Of a stretch of 64,000 nucleotides of DNA, positions 1 to 9,129 are shown one piece after another. The stretch's first letter is position 1, and the number at the start of each line of letters is the position of its first letter. The notes beneath the pieces are model-generated. The model had not been told where the DNA came from and ran no database searches. It was given only the letters and a program-made list of their open reading frames with translations. The DNA is from Halomicroarcula saliterrae. Its GTDB lineage: Archaea; Halobacteriota; Halobacteria; Halobacteriales; Haloarculaceae. A program made the position numbers and the translations under genes. The stretch spans positions 62,001-126,000 of the forward strand of contig NZ_JAMQON010000001.1 of NCBI RefSeq assembly GCF_031624395.1. Reading direction: 5' to 3'.

Positions 1-1274
1 AGGCCGTGGCCGACGAGATGGACGAGCTCGAAGCCGACATCGAGACGGCCAACGAGGCTATCGCCGACATCGAGGCCGACATCGAGGAACTCGAATCGGA
101 GGTCCAGGACTCCGAGCTACCCGCCCTCACCGACGAGCGCGAGGCGATTCGCGACGACATCGACGCGCTGGAGTCACGCGAGGACGACCTCGACGCGAAG
201 CTGAACGAACTGCAACTGGAGAAACAGTACGCCGAGGACGCTATCGAGGAGCTTCACGACGACATCGAGGCCACGCAGAACCGCAAGGCCGAGAAGGAGG
301 AGCGAATCGCGGAACTGGAGACGCGAGTCGCCGAGAAACGCGAGCGCAAAGCCGAGAAGGAGGCGTCCGTCGCCGACCTCGAAGAAGAGCTCGCCGAGCT
401 CAAAGGCGAGCGCGAGGAGCTGCGCGAGGAGCTCCAGAGCGCAAAGGAGGCCCGCGACGAGCAGCAGTCACTGGTCACCGACGTCGAACGCGACCTCGAA
501 GACGAGCGCGAAGACCGCGACCGGCTGGACTGGGAGATCGACGAACTCGAAGCCCAGGTCGGCGACTACGACCCCGAGGACGTGCCCGACCACGACACGG
601 TCGAGTCCGAAATCGAACGGCTCACCGGCGAGATGGAGGCGCTCGAACCGGTCAACATGCGCGCGATAGAGGAGTACGACCGCGTGGCCGACGACCTCGC
701 TGACCTAGAAGAGAAGAAGGGGACGCTCGTCGAGGAGGCCGACGGCATCCGCGAGCGCATCGACAGCTACGAACAGAAGAAGAAGGCGACGTTCATGGCG
801 TCGTTCGACGAGATAAACGAGCAGTTCCAGGACATCTTCGAGCGGCTGTCGAACGGCACCGGCCACCTCCACCTGGAAGACGAGGACGACCCGTTCGAGG
901 GCGGGCTGACGATGAAGGCCCAGCCCGGCGACAAGCCCATCCAGCGGCTGGCCGCGATGTCGGGCGGGGAGAAGTCACTGACCGCGCTCGCCTTCATCTT
1001 CGCCATCCAGCGCCACAACCCGGCGCCGTTCTACGCGCTCGACGAGGTCGACGCCTTCCTCGACGCGAAAAACGCCGACCTCGTGGGCGAGCTGGTCGAC
1101 GAACTGGCCGGCGACGCCCAGTTCGTCGTCGTCTCCCACCGCTCGGCGCTGCTGGAACGCTCCGAGCGGGCCATCGGGGTTATGATGCAGGGCGACAACG
1201 TCTCGGCCGTGACCGGTATCGACCTCTCCGGGGACGGCCCCGACGAAGAGGACGAAGTGGTGGCAGACGACTGA
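1..1274 (+). CDS. smc: Chromosome segregation ATPase SMC, C-terminal part (5' end outside window)
   Basis: Only the C-terminal part is present; the reading frame is open to the window edge (codons in phase with base 3), so the apparent GTG at 6 is internal. The first ~180 codons are heptad-like, Glu/Arg-rich coiled coil. The ATPase head half follows: ABC signature MSGGEKS near nt 957, Walker B/D-loop FYALDEVDAFLD near nt 1030, then a switch His in VVVSHRS. SMC dimers organise and segregate chromosomes together with a kleisin. The stop codon overlaps the ATG of scpA by one base (TGATG), so the two subunits are translationally coupled. Identification is firm. Confidence 0.95.
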   Translation, partial: AVADEMDELEADIETANEAIADIEADIEELESEVQDSELPALTDEREAIRDDIDALESREDDLDAKLNELQLEKQYAEDAIEELHDDIEATQNRKAEKEERIAELETRVAEKRERKAEKEASVADLEEELAELKGEREELREELQSAKEARDEQQSLVTDVERDLEDEREDRDRLDWEIDELEAQVGDYDPEDVPDHDTVESEIERLTGEMEALEPVNMRAIEEYDRVADDLADLEEKKGTLVEEADGIRERIDSYEQKKKATFMASFDEINEQFQDIFERLSNGTGHLHLEDEDDPFEGGLTMKAQPGDKPIQRLAAMSGGEKSLTALAFIFAIQRHNPAPFYALDEVDAFLDAKNADLVGELVDELAGDAQFVVVSHRSALLERSERAIGVMMQGDNVSAVTGIDLSGDGPDEEDEVVADD

Positions 1275-2233
1275 TGCCAGACATGACCGACGACATCCCG
1301 CTCGATATCACGGGCCACGAAGACCGCGAACGACCCGCCGAACAGTCCGACGTGGACCTGCTCACCGGTGACGCGGGTGTCGACGGGGCCGAGAGTGGCG
1401 CCGTACCCGGCTCCAGCGGAAGCGACGCCGCCACTGGGGACGGCGAGGACGACGACGCGCCCGAGCCGGTCGAGGTGCTGGTCCAGCTGGCCGACGACGG
1501 CGAGATAGACCCGTGGGACATCGACGTGGTGCAGGTGACCGACAAGTTCCTCGACGCTATCGACGGGAGCGACCTGCGCACCTCGGGTCGGGCGCTGTTT
1601 TACGCCTCCGTGCTCGTCCGGATGAAAAGCGACGCGATGCTGGGCACCGACGAGCCCGAGGAGGAGGCCGTCGAGCCGTGGGAGCGGGCGATGTCCGGCG
1701 ACGACCCCATCGACGAGCCGGACCCGTTCGCGGCGCTGGAGTCGGAGATGGACCGCCGGCTGGAACGCCGCCGGGCCCGGGGGATGCCACAGACGCTCGA
1801 CGAACTGGTCCGGGACCTGCGGGAGGCCGAGCGGGACAACTGGTGGAAGGAGTCCCGCGAGTACGACACCAGCGGCTCCCCGACGGGGTTCCAGCGCGGG
1901 ACACAGGAGCTCGACTATCGGGGGGCCGACGACATGCGGCTGGACGACGAGCCCTCGGCGGCCGACGTGACCGGCACCGCCCACGGCGAGCAGATAGACG
2001 AGATAATCGAGGCCGTCTTCGCCGCGGTGCGAGAGCAGTACGACAAGGGCCGAGAGGAAGTGCTCTACCGCGAGGTCGAGGCCGCCGGCGGCTCGCGGGT
2101 GGAGACGTTCCTCGGCCTGCTCTTTCTGGCTCACCGCGGCCGCGTGGTCCTCCAGCAGGACGACCTCTTTGGCGACCTCTGGATACAGGACCCCGCCGCG
2201 GCGGGCGGCTCCGAGGAAGCGCTCGCGGACTGA
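1274..2233 (+). CDS. scpA: Kleisin subunit ScpA of the SMC complex
   Basis: A 319-residue acidic protein that bridges SMC heads in the prokaryotic condensin. The N-terminal ~65 residues are low-complexity and acidic; the ScpA family block EVLVQLADDGEIDPWDIDVV follows, then a Lys/Arg-rich middle and a C-terminal winged-helix-like part (REEVLYREVEAAGG ... VVLQQDDLFGDLWIQ). The start overlaps the smc stop. A second ATG four codons downstream (MTDD) is an alternative start. No scpB is visible next to it, as is usual in haloarchaea where ScpB is encoded elsewhere or absent. Confidence 0.9.
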   Translation: MPDMTDDIPLDITGHEDRERPAEQSDVDLLTGDAGVDGAESGAVPGSSGSDAATGDGEDDDAPEPVEVLVQLADDGEIDPWDIDVVQVTDKFLDAIDGSDLRTSGRALFYASVLVRMKSDAMLGTDEPEEEAVEPWERAMSGDDPIDEPDPFAALESEMDRRLERRRARGMPQTLDELVRDLREAERDNWWKESREYDTSGSPTGFQRGTQELDYRGADDMRLDDEPSAADVTGTAHGEQIDEIIEAVFAAVREQYDKGREEVLYREVEAAGGSRVETFLGLLFLAHRGRVVLQQDDLFGDLWIQDPAAAGGSEEALAD

Positions 2234-2283
2234 CTGTCTCCGTCGCAAACAGGTTGAAAACGCTCGGGGCCGTACGTCACGGC

Positions 2284-3387
2284 ATGTCGCAGCAGCCGAG
2301 TCAGTCGGAGCCGCCGGGCCCCGAGCGGCTCGCCGACGCCTTCAGCGTCCGTGACATCGACCTCACCGAGGCCGGTGTCCGGTACTACGGCGACCCCGTG
2401 GCCGACACCACGGAGGTCCTCCGGCAGGTCGGGCCGCGGTTCCGGCAGGAGGGCTACCGCGTCAGGCTGCGGGCCGAGTCAGACGAGCACGTGCTCGTGG
2501 CGACCGAGCGCTCGCTGGGCGTCGACGGCGTCCCCTGGACCAACGTCGTGCTCGCGCTGGCGACGCTCGTCTCGACGCTGTACGCGGGGACCCGGTGGTA
2601 CGACCTCTCGGTGGCCGCCGACCCCGGCGTCCTGTTGCGGGCGTGGCCCTTCGCGGCCGCCGTCCTGGGTATCCTCGCCGTCCACGAGTTCGGCCACTAC
2701 GCGCTCTCGCGGTACCACCAGGTGCAGGCCAGCCTGCCCTACTTCATCCCGCTGCCGTTCAACGTCATCGGGACGCTGGGTGCGGTGATCAAGATGCAGG
2801 ACAACATCCCCGACCGGCGGGCGCTGTTCGATATCGGCGTCGCCGGGCCGCTGGCGGGGCTGGTCGCTACCGTCGCCGTCACGGCCGTCGGCGTGACGCT
2901 GGACCCGATACGCGTCAGCGGCGGCATCATCACGAAACTCGAACTGGGCTACCCGCTGTTGATACGGGGAATCGCCGCCGCGCTGGGCGAGCCCCTTGCC
3001 TACAGCGACCCGAACCTGCTCCCGAACCCGGTGGTCATCGGCGGCTGGGTCGGCGCCTTCGTCACCTTCCTCAACCTCATTCCGGTGGGCCAGCTCGACG
3101 GGGCCCACATCAGCCGCTCGCTCGTCGGCGAGCGCATGGACGCCGTGCAGGTGGTCGTCCCGGTCCTGCTCTTTTGTCTCGCGGGCTACCTGTTCATGTT
3201 CGAGGGCGGCCGCGGCGCCCCGCTGTGGGGGTTCTGGGGCATCCTCGCGGTGGTGTTTGCCCGAGCGGGCACGGCGACGCCGCTCGTGGAGGCCCCGCTT
3301 GGCCCCCGTCGGCGCGCGCTCGGCGTCCTGACGCTCGTGCTGGGCGCGCTCTGTTTCGTTCCGGTTCCCATCGCGGTCTCGATGTGA
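2284..3387 (+). CDS. Site-2 protease family (M50) membrane metalloprotease
   Basis: A 367-residue multi-spanning intramembrane zinc protease. The zinc motif is HEFGH (His134, Glu135, His138), and the third ligand lies in the NLIPVGQLDGAH block (Asp272). Hydrophobic segments surround both motifs, so the active site is inside the membrane. The soluble N-terminal ~80 residues precede the first membrane span. The frame is open far upstream through scpA, but the ATG at 2284 is the first start after the scpA stop and gives the usual family N-terminus. Substrate is unknown; the family cleaves membrane-anchored regulators or processes membrane proteins. Confidence 0.9.
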   Translation: MSQQPSQSEPPGPERLADAFSVRDIDLTEAGVRYYGDPVADTTEVLRQVGPRFRQEGYRVRLRAESDEHVLVATERSLGVDGVPWTNVVLALATLVSTLYAGTRWYDLSVAADPGVLLRAWPFAAAVLGILAVHEFGHYALSRYHQVQASLPYFIPLPFNVIGTLGAVIKMQDNIPDRRALFDIGVAGPLAGLVATVAVTAVGVTLDPIRVSGGIITKLELGYPLLIRGIAAALGEPLAYSDPNLLPNPVVIGGWVGAFVTFLNLIPVGQLDGAHISRSLVGERMDAVQVVVPVLLFCLAGYLFMFEGGRGAPLWGFWGILAVVFARAGTATPLVEAPLGPRRRALGVLTLVLGALCFVPVPIAVSM

Positions 3388-3444
3388 CGACGCCGGCGTC
3401 TCGGCGGGGAAACAAAGAGATAGGTGGAGCCGTAACCCGACTGT

Positions 3445-3723
3445 ATGAGCCAGTCAACGGGGATGCCCGAACCGGACGTCGACGAACTGCAGACAGCCGT
3501 CGAACGGCTGCTCGACGAGACCGTCGACCGCGAGGACTCGCTCGACGTCGCCGTCGAGGACTTGGAGGTGGATATCCCGATTTACTTCGGCGAGGACTCC
3601 CCGCGGGCGAAGTGGCGGTTCAACGGCGACGTGACCGTCACGGTCGACGGGATTCGGGCCCCCCTCAGAGAGTGGTTCGACCTCCACGGCGAACAGCCCA
3701 CCTCCTCGGGTGACGGCGACTGA
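3445..3723 (+). CDS. Small acidic hypothetical protein
   Basis: A 92-residue acidic protein with no membrane segment and no cysteine. Residues 10-45 are predicted helical (DELQTAVERLLDETVDR) and are followed by beta-prone stretches ending in a tryptophan-containing segment. I do not recognise the family. It starts 57 nt after the site-2 protease and has haloarchaeal codon use throughout, so it is very probably real and perhaps co-transcribed with the protease. Confidence 0.65.
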   Translation: MSQSTGMPEPDVDELQTAVERLLDETVDREDSLDVAVEDLEVDIPIYFGEDSPRAKWRFNGDVTVTVDGIRAPLREWFDLHGEQPTSSGDGD

Positions 3724-3810
3724 GACGGCGGCTGGCATCCAGTCGGTGAGCAGACGGTCGTACGTCGTGATAGAACCTATGGGTGAGGGTGCCGTGTGTT
3801 CACACGAGAC

Positions 3811-3927
3811 ATGACACCGACGAAAATCCGCGAACGGCTGGCGGAATCCGGCGACAGCGTCGACGTCGAGCAGTTCGTCGCCGCGCTGGAGTACGTCCGC
3901 GACGACGGCCGGTCGAAAGAGCGATAG
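3811..3927 (+). CDS. Very small hypothetical protein (38 aa)
   Basis: ATG at 3811 opens a 38-codon frame ending in TAG, starting MTPTKIRERLAESGDS and ending DDGRSKER. It has strong GC3 bias and acidic/basic helix-like composition with no hydrophobic segment. It could be a small helical protein; no family is recognised. The coding call rests on composition and a plausible leaderless start only. Confidence 0.4.
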   Translation: MTPTKIRERLAESGDSVDVEQFVAALEYVRDDGRSKER

Positions 3928-3969
3928 GCGCGTTCGAGCCGGCAGCTGTAGTGACCTTCTGGGTCGCCC

Positions 3970-4013
3970 GAAGACGCCGCGCGTCTTCCGTCCCTCGTGG
4001 AGCCTGCGGCTCC
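3970..4013 (+). repeat. Two adjacent perfect hairpins in the intergenic region
   Basis: Hairpin A has 8-nt arms GAAGACGC / GCGTCTTC around CGC (3970-3988). Hairpin B has 6-nt arms GGAGCC / GGCTCC around TGC (3999-4013). The remainder of 3928-4158 holds no gene I can support. The pair resembles the short hairpin elements found in other gaps of this window (12440-12590, 26567-26579) and may be RNA 3' ends or dispersed intergenic palindromes. Confidence 0.5.
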
Positions 4014-4158
4014 GTTCAGTCCCACCCTGCGCTGTTTGGCTACCCGGCTATGGGCGGGGCGTTCCGGCTGTCGAAACTGCTGCCGATAGCCGTCGCGCCG
4101 GTCTCTCGTCCTGCTAGCTCGGGTAACTGTTAACCGGCGGGTCCCACAACACGGTGCC

Positions 4159-5064
4159 ATGGAAACACGGGACGTGCTGCTCGTCGACGCCTTTGCCGCG
4201 GAACCGATGGCGGGGAACCCGGCGGGGGTCGTGCTTGACGCCGACGGATTGAGCGACGACCAGATGGCGGCCATCGCCGGGGAACTGGGCGCGAGCGCGA
4301 CGGCCTTCGTCTGCGAGAGCGAGACGGCCGACCGGCGCCTGCGCTTTTTCGCGCCGACCGAGGAGGTCGCCCGGAGCGACCACGCGACCGTCGCGGCCCA
4401 CGCGGCGCTCGCCGAGCGCGGCGCGCTCGCGGACGGGGAGTACACGATGGAGACAATCGGACGGACCCGCGACGTGGAGGTCATGGCGGACGGGACGGTG
4501 TGGCTCGAACAGGGGACGGCGGATATCGAGGCGGTGAGTCTGGGACACGACGAGGTGGCCGACGCGCTCGGCATCGACGTGGCGACGCTGCGGGACGTGG
4601 GCGCGGACCTGCCGATGGCCGTCGCCGACACGAGCGAGCCGTGGCTGGTGGTGCCGGTCAACTACTTCGAGCACCTCAGCAACCTCGACCCGGACATGCC
4701 GGCTGTCCGGGAACTGTGTGCGCGCGTCGGCGCGGTCGGGCTGTACGTGTTCACGTTCGACACCATCGGCGGTGAGGCGACGCTTCACGGCCGGGCGTTC
4801 GCCCCGGGTCGCGGCGTCGGCGAGGACCCAGTCACCGGCACCGCGGCGGGCGCCTGTGCGGCCCACGTCCGCCGCGAGGGCGCCCTCGACGACACCATCG
4901 AGCAGGTCGTCGTCGAGCAGGGCCACTTCCTCGACCGGCCCGGCACTGTCCGGGTCGACACCGACGGCCTCGAATCGTGGGTCGGCGGGCGGGCGGTGAC
5001 GACGATGGACGGGTCGATGACCGTTCCCGACGCCGCCGAGGACGACGACATCATCGAGATCTAG
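4159..5064 (+). CDS. PhzF-family isomerase-fold protein with altered catalytic site
   Basis: A 301-residue member of the PhzF/DAP-epimerase-fold superfamily. Family landmarks are the N-terminal NPAGVVLD block (residues 20-27), ATAFV (47-51), HATVAAHAAL, and the C-terminal GEDPVTGTAAGAC block. In characterised PhzF proteins the general acid/base glutamate sits in an ETAFV-type motif; here that position is Ala47. The usual G before HAT is Asp. The second catalytic region with Asp in GEDPVTG is intact. Function is therefore uncertain: a divergent isomerase or a catalytically silent fold. It is a single gene upstream of ppsA. Confidence 0.85.
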   Translation: METRDVLLVDAFAAEPMAGNPAGVVLDADGLSDDQMAAIAGELGASATAFVCESETADRRLRFFAPTEEVARSDHATVAAHAALAERGALADGEYTMETIGRTRDVEVMADGTVWLEQGTADIEAVSLGHDEVADALGIDVATLRDVGADLPMAVADTSEPWLVVPVNYFEHLSNLDPDMPAVRELCARVGAVGLYVFTFDTIGGEATLHGRAFAPGRGVGEDPVTGTAAGACAAHVRREGALDDTIEQVVVEQGHFLDRPGTVRVDTDGLESWVGGRAVTTMDGSMTVPDAAEDDDIIEI

Positions 5065-5130
5065 GCGGTGATTACCGACGGGTAGACCGCAAGGAACATA
5101 ATGGTCGTTAATGAAAGAACAGACGAGTCC

Positions 5131-7404
5131 ATGCACACACTGTGGCTCGCGGAGATCGGTGCCGACGACCTCGAACTGGTCGGCGGCAAGGCGGCGTCCC
5201 TCGGAGAACTGACCGGAGCGGGGCTGCCTGTTCCCTCGGCGTTCGTGGTGACCGCCGGGACCTACCGGTCGTTCATCGAGGAAACGGGCATCGAGGAGGC
5301 GCTGTTCGAGGCCGTCGACGTCGACAGCGACGACTCGGGAGCGCTGGCCGAAGCGGCCGAGCGCGCCCAGGAACTGATTCTCTCGACCGAGGTACCTGCG
5401 TCGGTGCGGGAAGACGTCCTCGCGGCGTACGACGAACTGGGGGATGGCGCGGTAGCGGTCCGCTCGTCGGCGACGGCGGAGGACCTCCCCGACGCCTCCT
5501 TTGCCGGCCAGCAGGACACGTATCTCAACGTCTCGCGGACGGACCTGCTCGACCGGGTCAAGGAGTGCTGGGCCTCGCTGTTCACCCAGCGGGCCATCTA
5601 CTACCGAACGGAGCAGGGCTTTGCCCACGACGCGGTCGACATCGCCGTCGTCGTCCAGGAGATGGTCGACGCCGAGAAATCGGGCGTCTGCTTCACCAGC
5701 CACCCCTCGACGGGCGCGCCGACGGCTATCGTCGAGGCCGCGTGGGGGCTGGGCGAAGCGGTCGTCTCGGGCACGGTCTCGCCGGATAACTACGTCATCG
5801 ACCGCGAGAGCGGCGAGGTCGACGACGTGACCGTCGCCGAGAAGCGAGTGATGTGCGTCCGCGGCGAGGACGGCCGGACCGTCGAGCGCTCGGTGCCCGA
5901 CGAGAAGCGCGACGAACAGGTGCTCGACGAGGACGAACTCCGGCGGCTCGTCGACCTCGGCGAGGCCGTCGAGGCCCACTACGACTGCCCGCAGGACGTG
6001 GAGTGGGCACTCCGCGACGACGAGGTGTATCTCCTCCAGTCGCGGCCAATCACGACCATCGACGACGCCGTCGCGGGCGGGGCCAGCGGGGCGACCGCCG
6101 ACGGCGGCGCGATGCAGAGCCAGACCGACGACGTGCGCCTCTCGGGCATCGGCTCCAGCCCGGGCACGGCGTCCGGCGCGGTCCGAATCGTCCGGAAGCT
6201 CGACAACCTCGACAAGGTCGAGCAAGGCGACATCATCGTCACGGAGATGACCACGCCGGACATGGTGCCGGCGATGAAACGCGCCGCGGGTATCGTCACC
6301 GACCAGGGCGGGATGACCAGCCACGCAGCCATCGTCTCCCGCGAGCTGGGCGTCCCCGCTGTCGTCGGAACCGACGACGCCACCGGCCGGCTCCGTGACG
6401 GCCAGCCGGTGACTATCGACGGGGACATGGGAACCGTCGAGGTGGGCGAACCCGACGAGTCGGCGGCGGAGCCGGCGGAGTCGTCCGAACCGGCCGAGCC
6501 GGCGAGCCCGGTCAAGCCGATGACCGGCACCGAGGTGAAGGTCAACGTCTCCATCCCGGAGGCCGCCGAGCGCGCGGCGGCGACCGGCGCCGACGGCGTC
6601 GGCCTGTTGCGCATCGAGCACATGATTCTCTCGACGGACAAGACGCCGACGCGCTACGTCGAAGACCACGGTGAGCGCGCCTACGTCGAGGAGATAGTCG
6701 AGGGCGTCCGCGGCGTCGCGGAGGCGTTCTACCCCCGACCGGTGCGGGTCCGGACCCTCGATGCGCCCTCCGACGAGTTCCGCCAGCTCCAGGGCGGCGA
6801 GGACGAGCCCGCCGAGCACAACCCGATGCTTGGCTACCGGGGTGTGCGGCGGTCGCTCGACCGCCCCGACGAGTTCGAGCTCGAGCTCCGGGCCTTCGCC
6901 CGGCTGTACGAACTGGGCTACGACAACGTCGAGCTGATGATTCCGCTCGTGACCGACGCGGAGGACGTGTTGCGAGCGAAGTCGCTGATGCAGGCGGCGG
7001 GTATCGACCCGGAGAAGCGCGACTGGGGCGTGATGGTCGAGACCCCCGCGAGCGCACTCTGTATCGAAGAGCTCTGTGACACCGGCATCGACTTCGCCTC
7101 CTTCGGGACGAACGACCTCACCCAGTACACGCTGGCGGTGGACCGCAACAACACCAACGTCGCGGGCCGCTTCGACGAGCTCCACCCCGCCGTGCTCGAC
7201 CTGATGGCCCGCGTCATCGGGACCTGTCGGGAACGCGGCGTGGCGACGAGCATCTGCGGGCAGGCGGCCTCGAAACCGGAGATGGTCCAGTTCCTCGTCG
7301 ACGAGGGCGTCAGCTCCATCTCGGCCAACATCGATGCGGTGCGCGACGTGCAACACGAGGTCAAGCGGGTCGAACAGCGGTTGCTGCTCGAATCGGTTCG
7401 GTAG
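5131..7404 (+). CDS. ppsA: Phosphoenolpyruvate synthase
   Basis: A 757-residue enzyme converting pyruvate, ATP and water to PEP, AMP and phosphate, the entry to gluconeogenesis. The N-terminal ATP-grasp-like domain has VGGKAASLGEL and AVRSSATAEDLPDASFAGQ. The swivelling domain carries the phospho-histidine His398 in GGMTSHAAIVSRELGVPAVVG. A Pro/Glu-rich linker follows, then the C-terminal PEP/pyruvate TIM barrel with catalytic Cys709 in TSICGQAASKPE. An in-frame ATG 10 codons upstream (5101) exists, but homologues begin at the HTLWLAEI block, so 5131 is preferred. Confidence 0.95.
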   Translation: MHTLWLAEIGADDLELVGGKAASLGELTGAGLPVPSAFVVTAGTYRSFIEETGIEEALFEAVDVDSDDSGALAEAAERAQELILSTEVPASVREDVLAAYDELGDGAVAVRSSATAEDLPDASFAGQQDTYLNVSRTDLLDRVKECWASLFTQRAIYYRTEQGFAHDAVDIAVVVQEMVDAEKSGVCFTSHPSTGAPTAIVEAAWGLGEAVVSGTVSPDNYVIDRESGEVDDVTVAEKRVMCVRGEDGRTVERSVPDEKRDEQVLDEDELRRLVDLGEAVEAHYDCPQDVEWALRDDEVYLLQSRPITTIDDAVAGGASGATADGGAMQSQTDDVRLSGIGSSPGTASGAVRIVRKLDNLDKVEQGDIIVTEMTTPDMVPAMKRAAGIVTDQGGMTSHAAIVSRELGVPAVVGTDDATGRLRDGQPVTIDGDMGTVEVGEPDESAAEPAESSEPAEPASPVKPMTGTEVKVNVSIPEAAERAAATGADGVGLLRIEHMILSTDKTPTRYVEDHGERAYVEEIVEGVRGVAEAFYPRPVRVRTLDAPSDEFRQLQGGEDEPAEHNPMLGYRGVRRSLDRPDEFELELRAFARLYELGYDNVELMIPLVTDAEDVLRAKSLMQAAGIDPEKRDWGVMVETPASALCIEELCDTGIDFASFGTNDLTQYTLAVDRNNTNVAGRFDELHPAVLDLMARVIGTCRERGVATSICGQAASKPEMVQFLVDEGVSSISANIDAVRDVQHEVKRVEQRLLLESVR

Positions 7405-7406
7405 AC

Positions 7407-7423
7407 GGCGGGCCGCCTTTTTT
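7407..7423 (+). terminator. Hairpin plus T6 tract after ppsA
   Basis: GGCGG / CCGCC arms around a single G are followed directly by six T residues. It lies between the ppsA stop and the convergent MDR gene, consistent with a terminator for the plus strand. Archaeal termination mainly needs the T tract. Confidence 0.55.
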
Positions 7424-7464
7424 CAGCGCGGGGAGTCGCACAAACCGCTCTCGACGGACCCGGC

Positions 7465-8505
7465 CTACAGCTCGCTGTCCGGAACGACGACGACCTTTCC
7501 GAACCCCTCGCGCTCCTCGACGAGCCGGTGTGCCTCCGCGATGTCGCTCATCGGGAGCGTCTCGCGGATGCGCGGCTCGAAGGTCCCGTCCCACACCAGG
7601 TCGAGCGCCGCTTCTGCCTGTCCCGGGGTGGCCATCGTCGACCCGATGACCCGGAGCTGGTTCCAGAAGATGCGGTTGAGGTCCGTCTCCGGATTCCCGC
7701 CGGTCGTCGCCCCGCAGGTGACGACGCGGCCCCCTTTCACGAGGCTCTTGAGCGAGTCCCGCCAGGTCTGTGCGCCGATGTGGTCGACCACCATGTCGAC
7801 GCCGCGGCCGCCGGTCAGCGACCGAATCTCGCTCGCGAAGTCCTCCTCGGCGTAGTTTATCGTCCGGTCGGCACCGAGTTCCGCTGCGTAGGTGAGCTTC
7901 TCGTCGGTGCTGGCCGTTGCGAACACCTCGGCGCCGGCCTCGGCGGCCACCTGCACCGCCGCGTGGCCGACCCCGCCCGACGCCCCGAGGACGAGCACCG
8001 ACTCGCCGACCTGTAGCTCTCCCCGGTCACGGAGCATCCGCCAGGCGGTCTGGAAGACGAGCGGCGCGGCGGCCGCCGTCTCCCAGTCCACTCCCTCCGG
8101 GACGGGTGCGAGGTTCGCCTCGGGAATCGCGGCGAACTCGCTGTGGACGCCCCTGACGTGTTCGCCGATGATGTGGAAGTCGGGAGCCAGTGTCGGGTCG
8201 CCCTTGCGGCTGAACTCGTCGTCCCCGCCGCTCTTGCCGGCCAACAGCGCGACGCGGTCGCCGGCTTCGAACCGCGTGACGTCGTCCCCGACTTCGGTCA
8301 CGACCCCGGCCGCGTCGCTCCCCGGAACGTGTGGCATGTCGAGGTCGATACCCGGCAATCCCCGCCGTGTGTGGACGTCGAGGTGGTTCAGCGAGGCCGC
8401 TTTGATATCGACCAGGGCCTCCCGAGGCCCACACTCCGGGTCCGGAAAATCGCCGTACGTGAGCACGTCTCTGTCGCCGTGGCTGTCGAACTGGACTGCT
8501 TGCAT
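7465..8505 (-). CDS. Medium-chain dehydrogenase/reductase, quinone oxidoreductase-like
   Basis: A 346-residue MDR superfamily enzyme. The GroES-like N-terminal half contains the conserved SLNHLDVHTRRGLPG and HVPGSDAAGVV blocks; the Rossmann half has the nucleotide motif GASGGVGHAAVQ and a GRVVTCGATTGG block. It lacks the cluster of four cysteines that binds structural zinc in alcohol dehydrogenases, which points to the quinone-oxidoreductase branch using NAD(P)H. It converges on ppsA and diverges from the peroxiredoxin. An AT-rich stretch just upstream of the ATG (8520-8540, minus strand) is the likely promoter. Substrate unknown. Confidence 0.88.
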   Translation of the reverse strand: MQAVQFDSHGDRDVLTYGDFPDPECGPREALVDIKAASLNHLDVHTRRGLPGIDLDMPHVPGSDAAGVVTEVGDDVTRFEAGDRVALLAGKSGGDDEFSRKGDPTLAPDFHIIGEHVRGVHSEFAAIPEANLAPVPEGVDWETAAAAPLVFQTAWRMLRDRGELQVGESVLVLGASGGVGHAAVQVAAEAGAEVFATASTDEKLTYAAELGADRTINYAEEDFASEIRSLTGGRGVDMVVDHIGAQTWRDSLKSLVKGGRVVTCGATTGGNPETDLNRIFWNQLRVIGSTMATPGQAEAALDLVWDGTFEPRIRETLPMSDIAEAHRLVEEREGFGKVVVVPDSEL

Positions 8506-8639
8506 CGTCTATCACATCGGCCCAAAATCATAATAGTCTATTGTGAACTTCTCGCGGGCGGCGGATTCGGTTCCGTCCAGTCGCCGCCCATACTATTTGG
8601 GTGTTACATTCATTACCCGATAGCGGGCAGTACTTTCCG

Positions 8640-9119
8640 ATGGTAGAGACGGGGGATATCGCACCTGATTTCACGCTCCGCGGGACTGACGGCCAGTTGC
8701 TCTCACAGTACACGCTCTCGGACTACGTCGCGGACGGCTACGTTATCCTCTCGTTCTACATGAACGACTTCTCGCCGGTCTGCTCGGAGCAGATGTGCGA
8801 CCTCGACGACATCGACCTGTTCCAGTTCGAGGCTGACGTCTCGATGTTCGGCATCTCGCCCGACTACGTCTACTCCCACCGGGAGTACAGCCGACAGAAG
8901 GGGATCACCTTCCCGCTGCTCTCGGACACGCAGTTCGAGGTCTCGAAGGCCTACGGCGTCTACGACCCCGAGCTGGAGTCGGGCGTCCGCCGGGCGCTGT
9001 TTCTCGTCGACAGCGACCGGCGAATCCGGCACAGCTGGGTCGCGACGGACAACTGGGAGGCGTGGGACCACAGCACGACCGAGGCGCTGAAAGCCGCCCT
9101 CGACACGCTCCGGATCTGA
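8640..9119 (+). CDS. Peroxiredoxin (AhpC/TSA, BCP-like)
   Basis: A 159-residue thioredoxin-fold peroxidase. The segment FYMNDFSPVCSEQMCDL carries the peroxidatic Cys48 and a second Cys53, the spacing seen in atypical two-cysteine BCP/PrxQ enzymes, suggesting an intramolecular disulfide. IAPDFTLRGTDG at the N-terminus is the usual redoxin opening. The open frame begins earlier (8601) but MVETGDIAPDF is the family start. It probably reduces hydrogen or organic peroxides with thioredoxin-type electron donors. It stands alone, followed by a convergent gene. Confidence 0.88.
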   Translation: MVETGDIAPDFTLRGTDGQLLSQYTLSDYVADGYVILSFYMNDFSPVCSEQMCDLDDIDLFQFEADVSMFGISPDYVYSHREYSRQKGITFPLLSDTQFEVSKAYGVYDPELESGVRRALFLVDSDRRIRHSWVATDNWEAWDHSTTEALKAALDTLRI

Positions 9120-9129
9120 CGCCGCCGTC

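Noticed and set aside
1031-2248. Long minus-strand open frames opposite smc/scpA (405 aa) and similar long antisense frames (for example 4114-7356, 29437-31380)
   Set aside because: They are shadow frames of GC-rich coding DNA: Arg/His/Val-rich composition, no recognisable domains, and they sit opposite clearly conserved genes.
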